A stretch of DNA of 64,000 nucleotides from Streptomyces parvus (GCF_014648875.1 NZ_BMRY01000018.1:51452-115451); one strand, 5' to 3'. Shown: positions 1-9,259, numbered from the stretch's first letter. Program-made: numbers and translations. Notes: generated from the letters alone by a model not told the origin.

Positions 1-38
1 GGCGTCCAGCTAAAGATTCTTACGTATCATTAGCATCC

Positions 39-980
39 ATGATGTCCGAGCTTCCTCTCGATCAGGTGCGCACGCTGCTGGCCGTGGTCGACGAAGGCAC
101 TTTCGACGCGGCGGCGAACGTGCTGCGGCTGACACCGTCGGCGGTCAGCCAGCGGGTGAAGGCGCTGGAGCAGCGCACGGGCCGGGTGCTGCTGATGCGG
201 ACGAAGCCGGTGCGGCCCACCGAGTCCGGTGAGGTGGTGGTGCGTTTCGCCCGCCAGCTGTCCCGGCTGGAGCGCGACGCGCAGACGGCGCTCGGGATGT
301 CCGGGCCGGGCGAGCCGACGCCCTTGTCGATCGCGGTGAACTCGGACTCCCTGGCGACCTGGTTCCTGCCCGCCCTGCGGCGCGTACCGCAGGAGCTGGA
401 CCTCGCCTACGAACTGCGCAGGGAGGACCAGGACCATACGGCCGCCCTGCTGCGGGAGGGGCTGGTGATGGCCGCGGTGACGTCGTCGCCGGAGGCGGTG
501 ACGGGGTGCTCGGTGCGCAGGCTCGGCCGGATGCGGTATCTGCCGGTCGCCGAACCCGCTTTCGCCGACCGGTGGCTGGGGCGGCGGGCGGGCGCCGATG
601 TGCGCGAGCTGATCGAGGACGCCCCGGTGGTCGGCTTCGACCGGCGCGACGACCTGCAGGACTCCTTCGTGCGCCGGCTCGTCCCCGGGGCCCGGGCGAG
701 TTCCCGGCGTCATCTGGTGCCCAGCTCGGAGGGGTTCGCGAGCGCCGTGGCGGCGGGCATGGGCTGGGGCATGGTGCCCGACGTCCAGGCGGAGCCGTTG
801 CTGCGCGAGGGCCGGCTGGTGCTGCTCACTCCGGACCACACCGTGGACGTACCGCTGCACTGGCAGCAGTGGAAGCTGGACTCGCCCGCCCTGGCGACGG
901 TGGCCGAGGCGGTGGCGGCGGAGGCCGCCGAGACACTCGCGGAAGGACGGCCGATTGCCCCTCGACCCCTTCGAGGTTAG
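39..980 (+). CDS. LysR-family regulator, ArgP/LysG type
   Basis: The 313-residue protein has an N-terminal LysR winged helix-turn-helix (about residues 8-65, with LTPSAVSQRVKALE as recognition region) and a C-terminal effector-binding domain. The wording 'LLMRTKPVRPTESGE' and the overall length are typical of ArgP/LysG regulators, which control basic amino acid exporters such as LysE. The expected divergent exporter would lie left of the window edge and cannot be seen. Two consecutive ATG codons (39 and 42) are possible starts and there is no strong ribosome site. Its 3' end overlaps an iron-box-like palindrome belonging to the next gene. The ArgP subtype is inferred from family wording. Confidence 0.85.
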   Translation: MMSELPLDQVRTLLAVVDEGTFDAAANVLRLTPSAVSQRVKALEQRTGRVLLMRTKPVRPTESGEVVVRFARQLSRLERDAQTALGMSGPGEPTPLSIAVNSDSLATWFLPALRRVPQELDLAYELRREDQDHTAALLREGLVMAAVTSSPEAVTGCSVRRLGRMRYLPVAEPAFADRWLGRRAGADVRELIEDAPVVGFDRRDDLQDSFVRRLVPGARASSRRHLVPSSEGFASAVAAGMGWGMVPDVQAEPLLREGRLVLLTPDHTVDVPLHWQQWKLDSPALATVAEAVAAEAAETLAEGRPIAPRPLRG

Positions 981-992
981 GTTTACCTAACC
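975..992. promoter_or_regulatory. Iron-box-like operator (DmdR1/IdeR type)
   Basis: The bases form a perfect inverted repeat, GGTTAGGT-TT-ACCTAACC. Read in the register 972-990, 15 of 19 bases match the iron-box consensus recalled for Streptomyces DmdR1 and mycobacterial IdeR. The palindrome overlaps the stop codon of the LysR gene and lies 20 bp before the methyltransferase start, where a repressor would block transcription or initiation. Confidence 0.6.
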
Positions 993-1011
993 CAACAGGG
1001 AGGTGCGGAAC

Positions 1012-2082
1012 ATGACGGATGGTCAGGGTCAGGAGCCCCGCAACAACGAGGACGCGCCGGTGGATTGGCAGGCGCGCGGGGCCTTGTCACGGCTCGTGCT
1101 CGGTCAGATGGCCACGCAGGCGCTGGGCGCGGCGGTGCGGTTCGACGTCTTCGACCGGATCGGGTCGGGCACGCTGAGCGCCGACGCGCTCGCCGAATTC
1201 CTCGGCACCCATCCGCAGGCCACGCTGCGTCTGCTGCGCGCCCTGGCCGGACTCCAACTGCTGTCCGAGACGGAACCGGGCCTCTTCAGGACAACCGCGG
1301 CGGGCGACTTCCTGCGCACCGGCACGGCCGGCTCGATGGCCGCGATGGCCCGGATGTTCACCGATCCGGTCATGCTGCGGGGCTGGGACCTGCTCGACGA
1401 GAGCGTGCGCACGGGCCGGACCACGTTCAACACAGTGTTCGGAACCGACTTCTTCGGCCACCTCAAGCAGCACCCCGAACTGTCCGCCGCGTTCAACGAG
1501 GCGATGAGCCAGGGCACCCGGCTGACCGCCGCCACCGTGCCGCACCACTTCGACTTCGGACGCTTCAGCACCCTGGTGGACATCGGCGGCGGCGACGGCA
1601 CCCTGCTGGCCTCGGTCCTGCGGGAGCACCCGAAGCTCCGGGGTGTCCTGTTCGACACGGCCGAGGGGCTCGCGCAGGCGCCGCGGCGGCTGGCCGACGA
1701 GGGCCTGGCCGAGCGCGTCGCCCTGGAGACCGGCGACTTCTTCGCCTCGGCCCCGGCCGGCGGCGATCTCTATCTGCTGAAGAGCATCATCCACGACTGG
1801 GACGACGAGAGGTGTGCGACGATCCTGCGGCACATCCGGGACGTCATTCCCGCCCACGGCTCCCTGCTGATCGTCGAGCCGGTGCTGCCCGCCACCGTGC
1901 CGGCGGACCCGCCGGGGGGTGTCTACCTCACCGATCTCAACATGCTGGTCAATGTCGGCGGCCGGGAACGGACCGCGGACGATTTCGCGTCTCTGTGCAC
2001 GGCGGGCGGCTTCGTCCTGCGCGGCGTGACGCCGCTGCCCGCGCCGAACATCTTCCAGATCATCGAGGCCTCGCCGGCCTGA
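1012..2082 (+). CDS. SAM-dependent O-methyltransferase (class of acetylserotonin/antibiotic O-methyltransferases)
   Basis: A dimerisation and winged-helix region (about residues 15-100) is followed by a Rossmann SAM-binding domain with the glycine motif VDIGGGDGTLL. The catalytic histidine region IIHDWDDE is present, with the candidate general base near H261. Such enzymes methylate phenolic or polyketide hydroxyls. The substrate is unknown and no biosynthetic genes flank it. ATG 1012 is preferred over GTG 1003 because AGGGAGGT sits 7 bp before it. A near-consensus iron box just upstream suggests repression when iron is sufficient. The secreted GH114 gene follows after 42 bp and may be co-transcribed. 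Confidence 0.88.
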   Translation: MTDGQGQEPRNNEDAPVDWQARGALSRLVLGQMATQALGAAVRFDVFDRIGSGTLSADALAEFLGTHPQATLRLLRALAGLQLLSETEPGLFRTTAAGDFLRTGTAGSMAAMARMFTDPVMLRGWDLLDESVRTGRTTFNTVFGTDFFGHLKQHPELSAAFNEAMSQGTRLTAATVPHHFDFGRFSTLVDIGGGDGTLLASVLREHPKLRGVLFDTAEGLAQAPRRLADEGLAERVALETGDFFASAPAGGDLYLLKSIIHDWDDERCATILRHIRDVIPAHGSLLIVEPVLPATVPADPPGGVYLTDLNMLVNVGGRERTADDFASLCTAGGFVLRGVTPLPAPNIFQIIEASPA

Positions 2083-2124
2083 CGGGCCACCGCGAAGGTC
2101 CGAAGTCCTCGCACAGGAGTACCT

Positions 2125-2994
2125 ATGCCCCACCCCGCCGTACGTCCTCCGCTCCGCCGCAGGCGGGTCCTCGCCGCGCTGGCCGGCGGGATCGCGGTCG
2201 CGGCGGGGGCGGGGCTGCTCCTGTCCCACGCCGCCGCCACCGACTCCCCGGACACGGCCGCCGAGGCCGCGCCGGAGGTCGTGCCGCCCGCGGCGAACGC
2301 GGCCTTCGACTATCAGATCGGCGGCGCGTACACCCCGCCCGCCGGGGTCGAGGCCGTCTCCCGGGACCGGGGCTCCCGGCCCGCCGAGGGTCTCTACAAC
2401 GTCTGCTACGTCAACGCCTTCCAGACCCAGCCCGACGCCCTCGACCGGTGGGAGAAGGACAATCCGGATCTGCTGCTGCGCGATGCCGACGGCGACCTGG
2501 TCAACGACGAGGCGTGGGGCGAGGCGCTGCTCGACACCTCGACCGCGGGCAAGCGCACCCGGCTGGCAAGGATCGTCGGTGACTGGATCGACGGCTGCGC
2601 GGAGTCCGGTTTCCAGGCGGTGGAGCCGGACAACCTCGATTCCTACGAACGTTCCGACGGTCTGCTGACCCGGGCGGACAACGCGGCGTTCGCGAAGCTC
2701 CTGGCCGGCCGCGCGCACGGGGCCGGCCTGGCGATCGGCCAGAAGAACACCACGGACCTGCTGGGTCAGCGCGAGGAGATCGGGTTCGACTTCGCCGTCG
2801 CCGAGGAGTGCGGCCGCTACGACGAGTGCGCCGACTACGCCTCCGCGTACGACGACAAGGTCTTCGTCGTCGAGTACACCGCGGACGACTTCAGGGAGGC
2901 GTGTTCGTCCGTGGGCGCGAAGGTATCGGTGGTACGGCGGGATCTCGACGTCGTCCCGGCCGGGCGTCCCGGATACGTGTTCCGCGCCTGCTGA
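2125..2994 (+). CDS. Secreted GH114-family glycosidase (endo-alpha-1,4-polygalactosaminidase-like)
   Basis: The protein has 289 residues. Its arginine-rich N-terminus (LRRRRVLAALAGG) followed by a hydrophobic stretch looks like a Tat or Sec signal. The mature part carries GH114 (old DUF297) signatures: YNVCYVNAFQTQP, a WGEALLDTST stretch, GFQAVEPDNLDSY and IGQKNTTDLL. Family members cleave galactosamine-containing polysaccharides, and many bacterial members are exported and uncharacterised. A good ribosome site (AGGAG) precedes the ATG. It follows the putatively iron-regulated methyltransferase by 42 bp on the same strand, so it may share that promoter. The biochemical activity here is inferred only from family resemblance. 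Confidence 0.82.
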   Translation: MPHPAVRPPLRRRRVLAALAGGIAVAAGAGLLLSHAAATDSPDTAAEAAPEVVPPAANAAFDYQIGGAYTPPAGVEAVSRDRGSRPAEGLYNVCYVNAFQTQPDALDRWEKDNPDLLLRDADGDLVNDEAWGEALLDTSTAGKRTRLARIVGDWIDGCAESGFQAVEPDNLDSYERSDGLLTRADNAAFAKLLAGRAHGAGLAIGQKNTTDLLGQREEIGFDFAVAEECGRYDECADYASAYDDKVFVVEYTADDFREACSSVGAKVSVVRRDLDVVPAGRPGYVFRAC

Positions 2995-3024
2995 GCCTCC
3001 GTGCGGCGGCCGGGGCCCTTCGGA

Positions 3025-3813
3025 TCACGCCGGGTGGGCGCAGACGGTGAAGACGCCGCCGTCGGGGTCTCTGATCACCGCTTCGCTCCCGTCGGCGGGC
3101 GAGTCCACCGGCGGGCCCACCGCTCCGCCCGCCGCGCGGGCGGCCTCGGTGACCTCTCCCAGGTCATCGACCCGGAAGCGGACGTGCCAGCGCGGGCGCA
3201 GCAGAGCGTCGGGGGACGCCGCGTCCCCGCCGCCACGCAGGGTGGCCACGGTGCGGCCGCCCTGCCGTACGACGACGGCGTCCTGCCGGTAGGCGTAGCC
3301 GACCTCGCAGCCGCCGGGTTCCTCGGAGGCCCAGCCGAACACCTCGGCGTAGAAGATCGCGGAGTCGAAGGCGTGGCTGGTGCGCAGTTCCAGGGAGGCC
3401 GGCGCGCTGTCGCGGCCGAACGACCAGGGTGGGGTCCGGCCCTCCCAGAAGCCGAACGCGGCCCCCTCCCGGTCGGCGGCCATGGCCCCGCGTCCGGGCC
3501 CGATCCGGATCGGGCCGACGGCGATGGTGCCGCCGCGTTCCCGGACCCGGGCCGCGGCGGTGTCGACGTCCTGGACGGCGAAGTAGGGGGTCCAGGAGAC
3601 GACCGTGGGCAGTCCGGGGGCGATCTGTCCGATCCCGGCGACGGGCAGGGCGCCGACGTGGGCGACCGAGAAGCCCTCGCCGAGGGTGCCGGAGCGGAAG
3701 GTCCAGCCGAGAACGGTCCCGTAGAACTCCTCGGCGGATCGCAGGTCCCGGGTCATGAGGCTGACCCAGCACGGGATCCCGGGCACCGGAGTGCTCTGTT
3801 CTGCCTCGGTCAT
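3025..3813 (-). CDS. Two-domain VOC (glyoxalase/bleomycin-resistance fold) protein
   Basis: The 262 residues form two tandem vicinal-oxygen-chelate modules, roughly residues 10-125 and 140-260. Each has the beta-alpha-beta-beta-beta layout; the first begins PCWVSLMTRDLRSAEEFYGTVLGW and the second ASLELRTSHAFDSAIFYAEVFGW. Duplicated VOC proteins of this size are common in Streptomyces and include hydroxylases and small-molecule-binding proteins; the substrate is not predictable. The gene is convergent with the GH114 gene, with 30 bp between stops, and no clear terminator lies between them. Confidence 0.85.
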   Translation of the reverse strand: MTEAEQSTPVPGIPCWVSLMTRDLRSAEEFYGTVLGWTFRSGTLGEGFSVAHVGALPVAGIGQIAPGLPTVVSWTPYFAVQDVDTAAARVRERGGTIAVGPIRIGPGRGAMAADREGAAFGFWEGRTPPWSFGRDSAPASLELRTSHAFDSAIFYAEVFGWASEEPGGCEVGYAYRQDAVVVRQGGRTVATLRGGGDAASPDALLRPRWHVRFRVDDLGEVTEAARAAGGAVGPPVDSPADGSEAVIRDPDGGVFTVCAHPA

Positions 3814-3980
3814 CGGGATCCGTCTCCTCGCCCCCGGTGGTGACCCGGCGAACGCCGACGGCGGTCCGGCCGGGTGGGCCTGCTGGTCACCGGCCGTTCT
3901 CGGACCGGTACGCTCCGTGGTGTCGTACGCCCTCGGAGCAACACGCCTCCATACCTACGCCGCCCCGGGCGCCGCCGCCA

Positions 3981-3998
3981 CCCGGGACGCGTCCCGGG
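3981..3998. repeat. Perfect 18-bp palindrome in intergenic region
   Basis: CCCGGGACG/CGTCCCGGG is a perfect inverted repeat with no loop. It lies in the 259-bp gap between the divergent VOC and DinB genes, 75 bp before the DinB start. It may be an operator for a dimeric regulator. In DNA this GC-rich, chance palindromes of this kind also occur. Confidence 0.3.
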
Positions 3999-4072
3999 AC
4001 GGGCGGGGTGCCCGCCGCCGCCCGTCCGAGGCGGGAGAGTGTCCTGTCGGTGCCCGGTGACAGACTGCGCGC

Positions 4073-4657
4073 ATGACCCTTTCGCAGCCGAAGGCTGATC
4101 TCCAGCGTTATCTGCAATCCGCTCGCGACGCCCTGTTGTGGAAGCTCGAAGGGCTCTCGGAGTACGACGTCCGCCGCCCTCTGACGCCAACCGGTACGAA
4201 CATCCTCGGGCTGGTCAAGCATGCCGCCGGGGTGGAGCTGGGCTACTTCGGCGACACGTTCGGGCGGCCCTTCGGCGAGGTGGTGCCCGCCTTCGAGGAC
4301 GACGCCGAGGCGAACCAGGACATGTGGGCGACCGCCGACGAGTCCCGTGCGGACATCCTCGCACTGCACCAACGGGTGACCGAGCACGCGGACGCGACGA
4401 TCGCCGAGCTGCCCCTCGACGCGGTGGGCCGGGTCCCGTGGTGGCCGGACGACCGGAGCCGGGTGACGCTGCACCAGATCCTGGTCCATGTGATCTCCGA
4501 CCTCCAGCGGCATGCGGGGCATGCCGACATCGTGCGGGAGCTCGTCGACGGGGCGGTCGGGCTGCGCTCCGGCAACGAGAACATGCCGCCGGGCGACCGC
4601 GCCTGGTGGGAGGGCTACCGGCAGCGCCTGGAGCAGGCGGCCCGCGACGCGAGGTAG
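4073..4657 (+). CDS. DinB-family (DUF664-type) protein
   Basis: This 194-residue four-helix-bundle protein has the DinB/DUF664 pattern. A histidine in the second helix (GLVKHAAGVELGYF) and the C-terminal HQILVHVISDLQRHAGHADIVRE segment together supply the three histidines that bind a divalent metal. Actinobacterial members are often thiol (mycothiol)-dependent transferases or of unknown function. It is followed on the opposite strand by an acyltransferase, so it is probably monocistronic. Two other DinB-like genes lie in this window, at 24441 and 29256. Confidence 0.85.
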   Translation: MTLSQPKADLQRYLQSARDALLWKLEGLSEYDVRRPLTPTGTNILGLVKHAAGVELGYFGDTFGRPFGEVVPAFEDDAEANQDMWATADESRADILALHQRVTEHADATIAELPLDAVGRVPWWPDDRSRVTLHQILVHVISDLQRHAGHADIVRELVDGAVGLRSGNENMPPGDRAWWEGYRQRLEQAARDAR

Positions 4658-4697
4658 CCGCTCTCCCGGTCGCGTGGCGCGCTGCGGCGTGGCGCGT

Positions 4698-5363
4698 TCA
4701 GCGTCCGGTGAGCGCCGCGGGTTCACCGAGGTGGTGCGCCGCGGTGCGCCAGGCGGCGGTGACGGCTGCACGGGCGGTGGCGGTCGCCGCCTCCACCTCC
4801 GGCGGGAGGTGCAGCGGGGAGCCGAGGTGGACGTGGAGGCGGGGGCGGCGGGCCGGGGCGGTGAGGAGCCCGGAGATCTGCTTGACGCACCGGCCCGAGG
4901 TCACCCGGCGGGCGCCTGCCTGACCGAGCGGCACGACGGGCGCTCCGGAGGCGTGCGCGAGGCGGGCGAGACCGCTGCGGAAGCTCTCCGGCGGGGCCTC
5001 TGCCGCGTCCAGGCGGCAGGGCAGCCGTCCTTCGCCGTAGATGAGGAGATGGCGGCCGTCCCTGAGTGCGACGGCGGCCGCGTCGAGGGCGCCGGCCGCC
5101 CGGTGGGTGTTGCGGTGCACCGGCACGTGGCCGCCCTGTTCCAGGAGGCGGCCGAGGACCGGGATGCGCCACAGGCCCGCGGTGGCCATGACGACGGGTT
5201 CGACGCCCAGGCGCAGCAGTGCGGCGAGGACGATGCCCGGGTCGGCCAGGGAGGTGTGGTTGGCGACGATGATGCTGCCGGCGGCGGGGGCCGTGGCGTG
5301 GTCGGAGGTGACGGTGAGACGTCCGAGCGAGGGGACGACGGTGGCGGCGATGCGGCTGAGCAC
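4698..5363 (-). CDS. 1-acyl-sn-glycerol-3-phosphate acyltransferase-like protein (LPLAT family)
   Basis: With GTG 5363 as start the protein has 221 residues. The acyltransferase catalytic motif H-x4-D is visible as NHTSLAD (H36, D41), and the substrate-binding EGR element as GEGRLPCR. Family members transfer acyl chains from acyl-CoA or acyl-ACP to lysophospholipids at the inner membrane face. The frame stays open upstream to 5456, but GGGAGA a few bases before GTG 5363 supports the shorter form, which starts directly on the hydrophobic helix MLSRIAATVVPSLG. It lies downstream of aglA on the same strand, separated by a likely terminator. Confidence 0.82.
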   Translation of the reverse strand: MLSRIAATVVPSLGRLTVTSDHATAPAAGSIIVANHTSLADPGIVLAALLRLGVEPVVMATAGLWRIPVLGRLLEQGGHVPVHRNTHRAAGALDAAAVALRDGRHLLIYGEGRLPCRLDAAEAPPESFRSGLARLAHASGAPVVPLGQAGARRVTSGRCVKQISGLLTAPARRPRLHVHLGSPLHLPPEVEAATATARAAVTAAWRTAAHHLGEPAALTGR

Positions 5364-5530
5364 GGTTCTCCCTGGTTCCGGCGGGCGCGGCCGTCCCGGT
5401 GGACGGCGGTGCGGTGCCGGGCCTGCCCTTCCCGGCTTCGCCCGCCACGCCTTCATCGTCGTGGCGGGCGGGGCCGGGGGCCTGAGTGCGGATACTCAGG
5501 ACTCCTGGGGCGATCGCCCCCGCAGCGCGT

Positions 5531-5550
5531 GAGCCGGGGCGCCCCGGCTC
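5531..5550 (-). terminator. Hairpin overlapping the aglA stop codon
   Basis: GAGCCGGGGC/GCCCCGGCTC is a perfect inverted repeat that includes the first bases of the aglA stop codon. It is well placed to end the malEFG-aglA transcript before the acyltransferase gene. There is no clear U-run, which is usual in Streptomyces. Confidence 0.5.
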
Positions 5551-7150
5551 AGACGGCCAGCCACACCGCCGTGTCCCTTGGCAGCCGGCCGTCGGAGTCC
5601 AGGGGGCCGCTGCTGAGCAGGACCTCGGTGTGGGCGGGGAGCTGTGCGGGGTGCTCGGCGAGGTTGACCGCGCAGACCAACTGCTCGCCCCGGGCGAACA
5701 GGAGGAGGCCGGGCTCCTCGCTCAGCCAGCGCAGCGGTTCGGTGTGCAGTGCGGTCAGGGAACGCCGTTGCCGCAGGGCTTCGCGGTAGAGGGCCAGCAT
5801 GGAGCCGGGGTCGCGCTCCTGGAGGTCGGCCGCGCGGGACGGCCAGTCCGCGGGCAGCGGAAGCCAGGGTTCCACGGTGGAGCCGAAGCCGGCGAAGGGT
5901 TCGCCGGCCGCCCAGGGCAGCGGGGTGCGGCAGCCGTCGCGGCCGGGGGCCCGCCCCTGGGAGCGGAAGTACATGGGGTCCTGAATGCGGTCCAGCGGTA
6001 CGTCGGCCTCGGGGAGGCCCAGTTCCTCGCCCTGGTAGAGGTAGACCGAGCCGGGCAGGGCGAGCGAGAGAAGGGCGGCGGCGCGGGCGCGGCGGGTGCC
6101 CAGTTCCAGGTCGCTGGGGACGCCGAACGCCTTGGCCGTGAAGGCGAATCCGGTGTCCTCGCGGCCGTAGCGGGTGACGGTGCGGGTGATGTCGTGGTTG
6201 CAGAGGACCCAGGTGGCGGGGGCGCCGACGGGGGCGTGTTCGGCGAGGGTGTCGTCGATGGCTCTGCGCAGCAGTCCCGCGTCCCAGGGGCAGCTGAGGA
6301 AGGTGAAGTTGAAGGCGGTGTGCAGTTCGTCGGGGCGGAGGTAGCGGGCGAAGCGCTCCGCGTCGGGGAGCCAGACCTCGCCGACGAAGATGCCGCCGAA
6401 CTCGTCCGCGATGGCGCGCCAGCTCCGGTAGATGTCGTGCAGCTCGCCCCGGTCGACGTACGGGTGGGGCCCCTGGTGTCCTTCGAGGTCGGGAAGGGCC
6501 GGGTCCTTGGCGACGAGGGCGGCGGAGTCGATGCGCACCCCGGCGACGCCTCTCTCGAACCAGAAGCGCAGGACGTCCTCGTGTTCCTGGCGTACGGCGG
6601 GGTGCGCCCAGTTGAGGTCGGGCTGTTCGGTGGCGAAGAGGTGGAGGTACCACTCGCCGTCCTCGACGCGGGTCCAGGGCACTCCCCCGAACTCGCTCTC
6701 CCAGTCGTTGGGGGGCAGTTCGCCGTGTGCGCCGCGGCCGGGGCGGAAGTGGAAGAGTTCGCGCTCCGGGCTGCCGGGACCGGCGGCGAGTGCCGCCTGG
6801 AACCAGACGTGCTGGTCGGAAACGTGGTTCGGGACGATGTCGACGATGGTGCGGATCCCGGCCTCGCGGGCTTCGGCGATGAGCTTCTCGGCCTCGGCGA
6901 GGTTGCCGAAGGCGGGGTCGACGGCCCGGTAGTCGGCGACGTCGTATCCGCCGTCCGCCATCGGGGACAGGTACCAGGGGGTGAGCCAGAGCGCGTCGAC
7001 GCCGAGTTCGGCCAGGTAGGGCAGCCGGGACCGTACGCCCGTCAGGTCGCCGGTGCCGTCCCCGTCGCCGTCGGCGAAGCTGCGGACGTAGACCTGGTAA
7101 ATGACGGCCGAGCGCCACCAGTCGTCGGCGGCGAGCTGGCTGCCTTCCAT
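5549..7150 (-). CDS. aglA: Alpha-glucosidase, GH13 family (AglA-like)
   Basis: The 533-residue cytoplasmic enzyme begins with the GH13 hallmark WWRSAVIYQVYVRSF. It contains VDIVPNHVS, the nucleophile in GVRIDSA (D208), the acid/base in VGEVW (E258) and the transition-state aspartate in NHD (D320). GH13 enzymes of this size hydrolyse maltose and short malto-oligosaccharides taken up by MalEFG. In S. coelicolor aglA follows malEFG, and the same order is seen here. AAGGA precedes the ATG, and malG ends 169 bp upstream. All catalytic residues are present, so this gene looks intact although its transport partners are damaged. Confidence 0.9.
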   Translation of the reverse strand: MEGSQLAADDWWRSAVIYQVYVRSFADGDGDGTGDLTGVRSRLPYLAELGVDALWLTPWYLSPMADGGYDVADYRAVDPAFGNLAEAEKLIAEAREAGIRTIVDIVPNHVSDQHVWFQAALAAGPGSPERELFHFRPGRGAHGELPPNDWESEFGGVPWTRVEDGEWYLHLFATEQPDLNWAHPAVRQEHEDVLRFWFERGVAGVRIDSAALVAKDPALPDLEGHQGPHPYVDRGELHDIYRSWRAIADEFGGIFVGEVWLPDAERFARYLRPDELHTAFNFTFLSCPWDAGLLRRAIDDTLAEHAPVGAPATWVLCNHDITRTVTRYGREDTGFAFTAKAFGVPSDLELGTRRARAAALLSLALPGSVYLYQGEELGLPEADVPLDRIQDPMYFRSQGRAPGRDGCRTPLPWAAGEPFAGFGSTVEPWLPLPADWPSRAADLQERDPGSMLALYREALRQRRSLTALHTEPLRWLSEEPGLLLFARGEQLVCAVNLAEHPAQLPAHTEVLLSSGPLDSDGRLPRDTAVWLAV

Positions 7151-7319
7151 AAGGCGGGTTCCTTTCGGGCGGGCGCGGTCGCCGGCGGGGTGGGCCGGTC
7201 CGCGCGACAGGGAGGAGCGAGGGAGCTGGGGAGGGTCTGACGCCGCCGCCCCGGAGCGGGGTGGGAAGGCCGGGGACGGCGGCGGGTCCTGGGTGGCTGG
7301 GCCACCGGGGTGGCGTGGG

Positions 7320-8273
7320 TCAGCCCTTGGTGCTGCCCGCGCTGATTCCGGCGATGATGTGCCGTTGGAAGACCAGGAACATCAGGACCATCGGGATGCT
7401 CGCGATGACCATGGCCCCGATCAGGACGGTCAGCGGGACGTTCTGGGAGAGCTGCACGAGAGCCACGCTGATCGGCTGTTTCCCGGTGTCGGAGAAGACC
7501 ATCAGCGGCCAGAGGAAGTCCTGCCAGACGGCGACCAGCGCGAAGATCGACACGACGCCGAGGACGGGCCTCGGCAGGGGCAGGACGATGGACCAGAGGG
7601 TGCGCAGCTTGCCGGCCCCGTCGATCTCGGCGGCTTCCAGGACGTCGCGCGGGATCTGGTCGAAGAACCGTTTGAGCAGGTAGAGGTTGAAGGCGTTCGC
7701 GACGGCCGGCAGCCAGATGGCCAGCGGGTCGTTGAGCAGGTTGACGTGGATCAGCGGCATGTCGGCGATGGTGAGGTACTTCGGTACGACGAGGGCCTGC
7801 ACCGGGACCATGAGGGTGGCGAGGGTGCCGCCGAGGATCACGTTGCCGAAGGCGGGCTTGAGCTTGGACAGAGCGTAGGCGGCGGCGGTGCAGAAGACGA
7901 TCTGCAGCACCCAGGCGCCGGTCGCCTGGACGACCGTGTTCCACAGGTGGGTCGGGAGCCGCATCAGGTCCCAGGCGTCGGTGTAGCCGCTCACCTGCCA
8001 CTGCTCGGGTACGAGGGTGGGCGGGGTGCGCACCACTTCCTCGGGCGGTTTCATCGCGCCCGTGACCATCCAGTAGACGGGGAAGAGGAACGCGAACGCG
8101 AAGAGCAGGACGACGAGGGTGAACACCGACCAGTACGTGACCTTGCCGCGGCGTCCGGCGAGCGCCAGCGGTGAGATGACGGTGCGTACGGAGCGGGCGG
8201 CCGGGGTCTCGCCGGTGCGCTTGGCGCGGACGGCGGACGCCTTGGCCACCGGGGGCGGAGCTGTCTGGGTCAT
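7320..8273 (-). CDS. malG: Maltose/alpha-glucoside ABC transporter permease MalG
   Basis: The 317-residue inner-membrane permease has about six transmembrane helices. An N-terminal helix (VFTLVVLLFAFAFLFPVYWMV) is followed by the EAA loop EAAEIDGAGKLRTLWSIVLPLPRP, which docks the MsiK-type ATPase, and the C-terminus ends in the typical HIIAGISAGSTKG. It lies 17 bp downstream of the frameshifted malF. The reading frame is complete, but a lone MalG cannot form a transporter without MalF and a binding protein. It is therefore probably non-functional unless the lesions are sequence errors. Confidence 0.9.
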   Translation of the reverse strand: MTQTAPPPVAKASAVRAKRTGETPAARSVRTVISPLALAGRRGKVTYWSVFTLVVLLFAFAFLFPVYWMVTGAMKPPEEVVRTPPTLVPEQWQVSGYTDAWDLMRLPTHLWNTVVQATGAWVLQIVFCTAAAYALSKLKPAFGNVILGGTLATLMVPVQALVVPKYLTIADMPLIHVNLLNDPLAIWLPAVANAFNLYLLKRFFDQIPRDVLEAAEIDGAGKLRTLWSIVLPLPRPVLGVVSIFALVAVWQDFLWPLMVFSDTGKQPISVALVQLSQNVPLTVLIGAMVIASIPMVLMFLVFQRHIIAGISAGSTKG

Positions 8274-8290
8274 GGCGGGCGACGCTCCTC

Positions 8291-9254
8291 TCAGTCGGTG
8301 CGGGTGAGTCGCAGATACAGGGCGGAGAACGCGCTGAGCACCAGGAGGAGCATCACGCTGAGGGCGGACGCGCCGCCGAAGTCGTTGTAGAGGAAGGCGT
8401 ACTTGTAGATCAGGTAGAGCACGGTGACGGTGGAGTTCTCCGGGCCGCCGCCGGTGATGACGAAGGGTTCGGTGAACACCTGCATCGTCGCGATGACCTG
8501 GAGGAGCATCAGCATCAGGATGATGAAGCGGGTCTGCGGGATCGTGACGTGCCGGACGCGCTGCCAGACGGACGCTCCGTCGAGCCGCCTCGTACAGCTC
8601 GCCGGGTATGCCCTGGAGGGCGGCGAGGTAGATGAGGACGGTGCCGCCCATGTTGGCCCAGGTGGCGACGGCAACCAGCGAGACGAGCGCGGTGTCGGCG
8701 CCGTTGGTCCAGTTCGACGTCGGCAGGTGGAGGAAGCCGAGCACCTCGTTGGCCAGGCCCGCGCCCGGATCGTAGAACCACTTCCACAGCAGGGCGCTGA
8801 CGACCGGCGGGATCATCACGGGGAGGTAGACGACGACCCGGAAGAACGCCTTGGCGTGCCGGAGTTCGTTGAGGACGAGCGCCATGACGAAGGGAATGGC
8901 GAACCCGATGACCAGGGCGAGCACGGTGAAGGTGAGTGTGTTGCGCCAGGCGGCCGTGAACTCCGGGTCCTGGAAGACCCGGGTGAAGTTCGCGGTGCCG
9001 ACCCACTCGGGGTCGGAGCCGGGGGTGTACTTCTGGAACGCGATGATCACCGACCGGACCGCCGGGTACCACGAGAACAGGATGAAGCAGAGCAGCCCGC
9101 CGATCAGGAACCCGTACGCGGTGGCCTGGTCGGCGATCTTCCTGCGCAGCGGTCGCCGGGGCCCGCGGCCCGCCGGGTGCGCGTCCCCCGGGGGAGGCGT
9201 CGCACCGGCGGACCGCCCTCTCGCGGGCGCTGCGGGGTGGGAGGTGGTCTTCAT
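8291..9254 (-). pseudogene. malF: malF permease gene broken by a frameshift
   Basis: Codons from 9254 encode a normal MalF start with transmembrane helices (ATAYGFLIGGLLCFILFSWYP and others) as far as GIPGELYEAA. Near 8586 the frame is then lost. The expected continuation RLDGASVWQRVRHVTIPQTRF and the final helix are found in another frame and run to the stop at 8291. At the junction the sequence reads GAGGCGGC-TCGACGG. An intact gene would read GAGGCGGCGCGGCTCGACGG, so loss of one GCGGC unit from a short repeat explains the break. A sequencing or assembly error is the alternative. Without repair the product loses the EAA loop and the last helices. Confidence 0.85.
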
Positions 9255-9259
9255 GGCGT

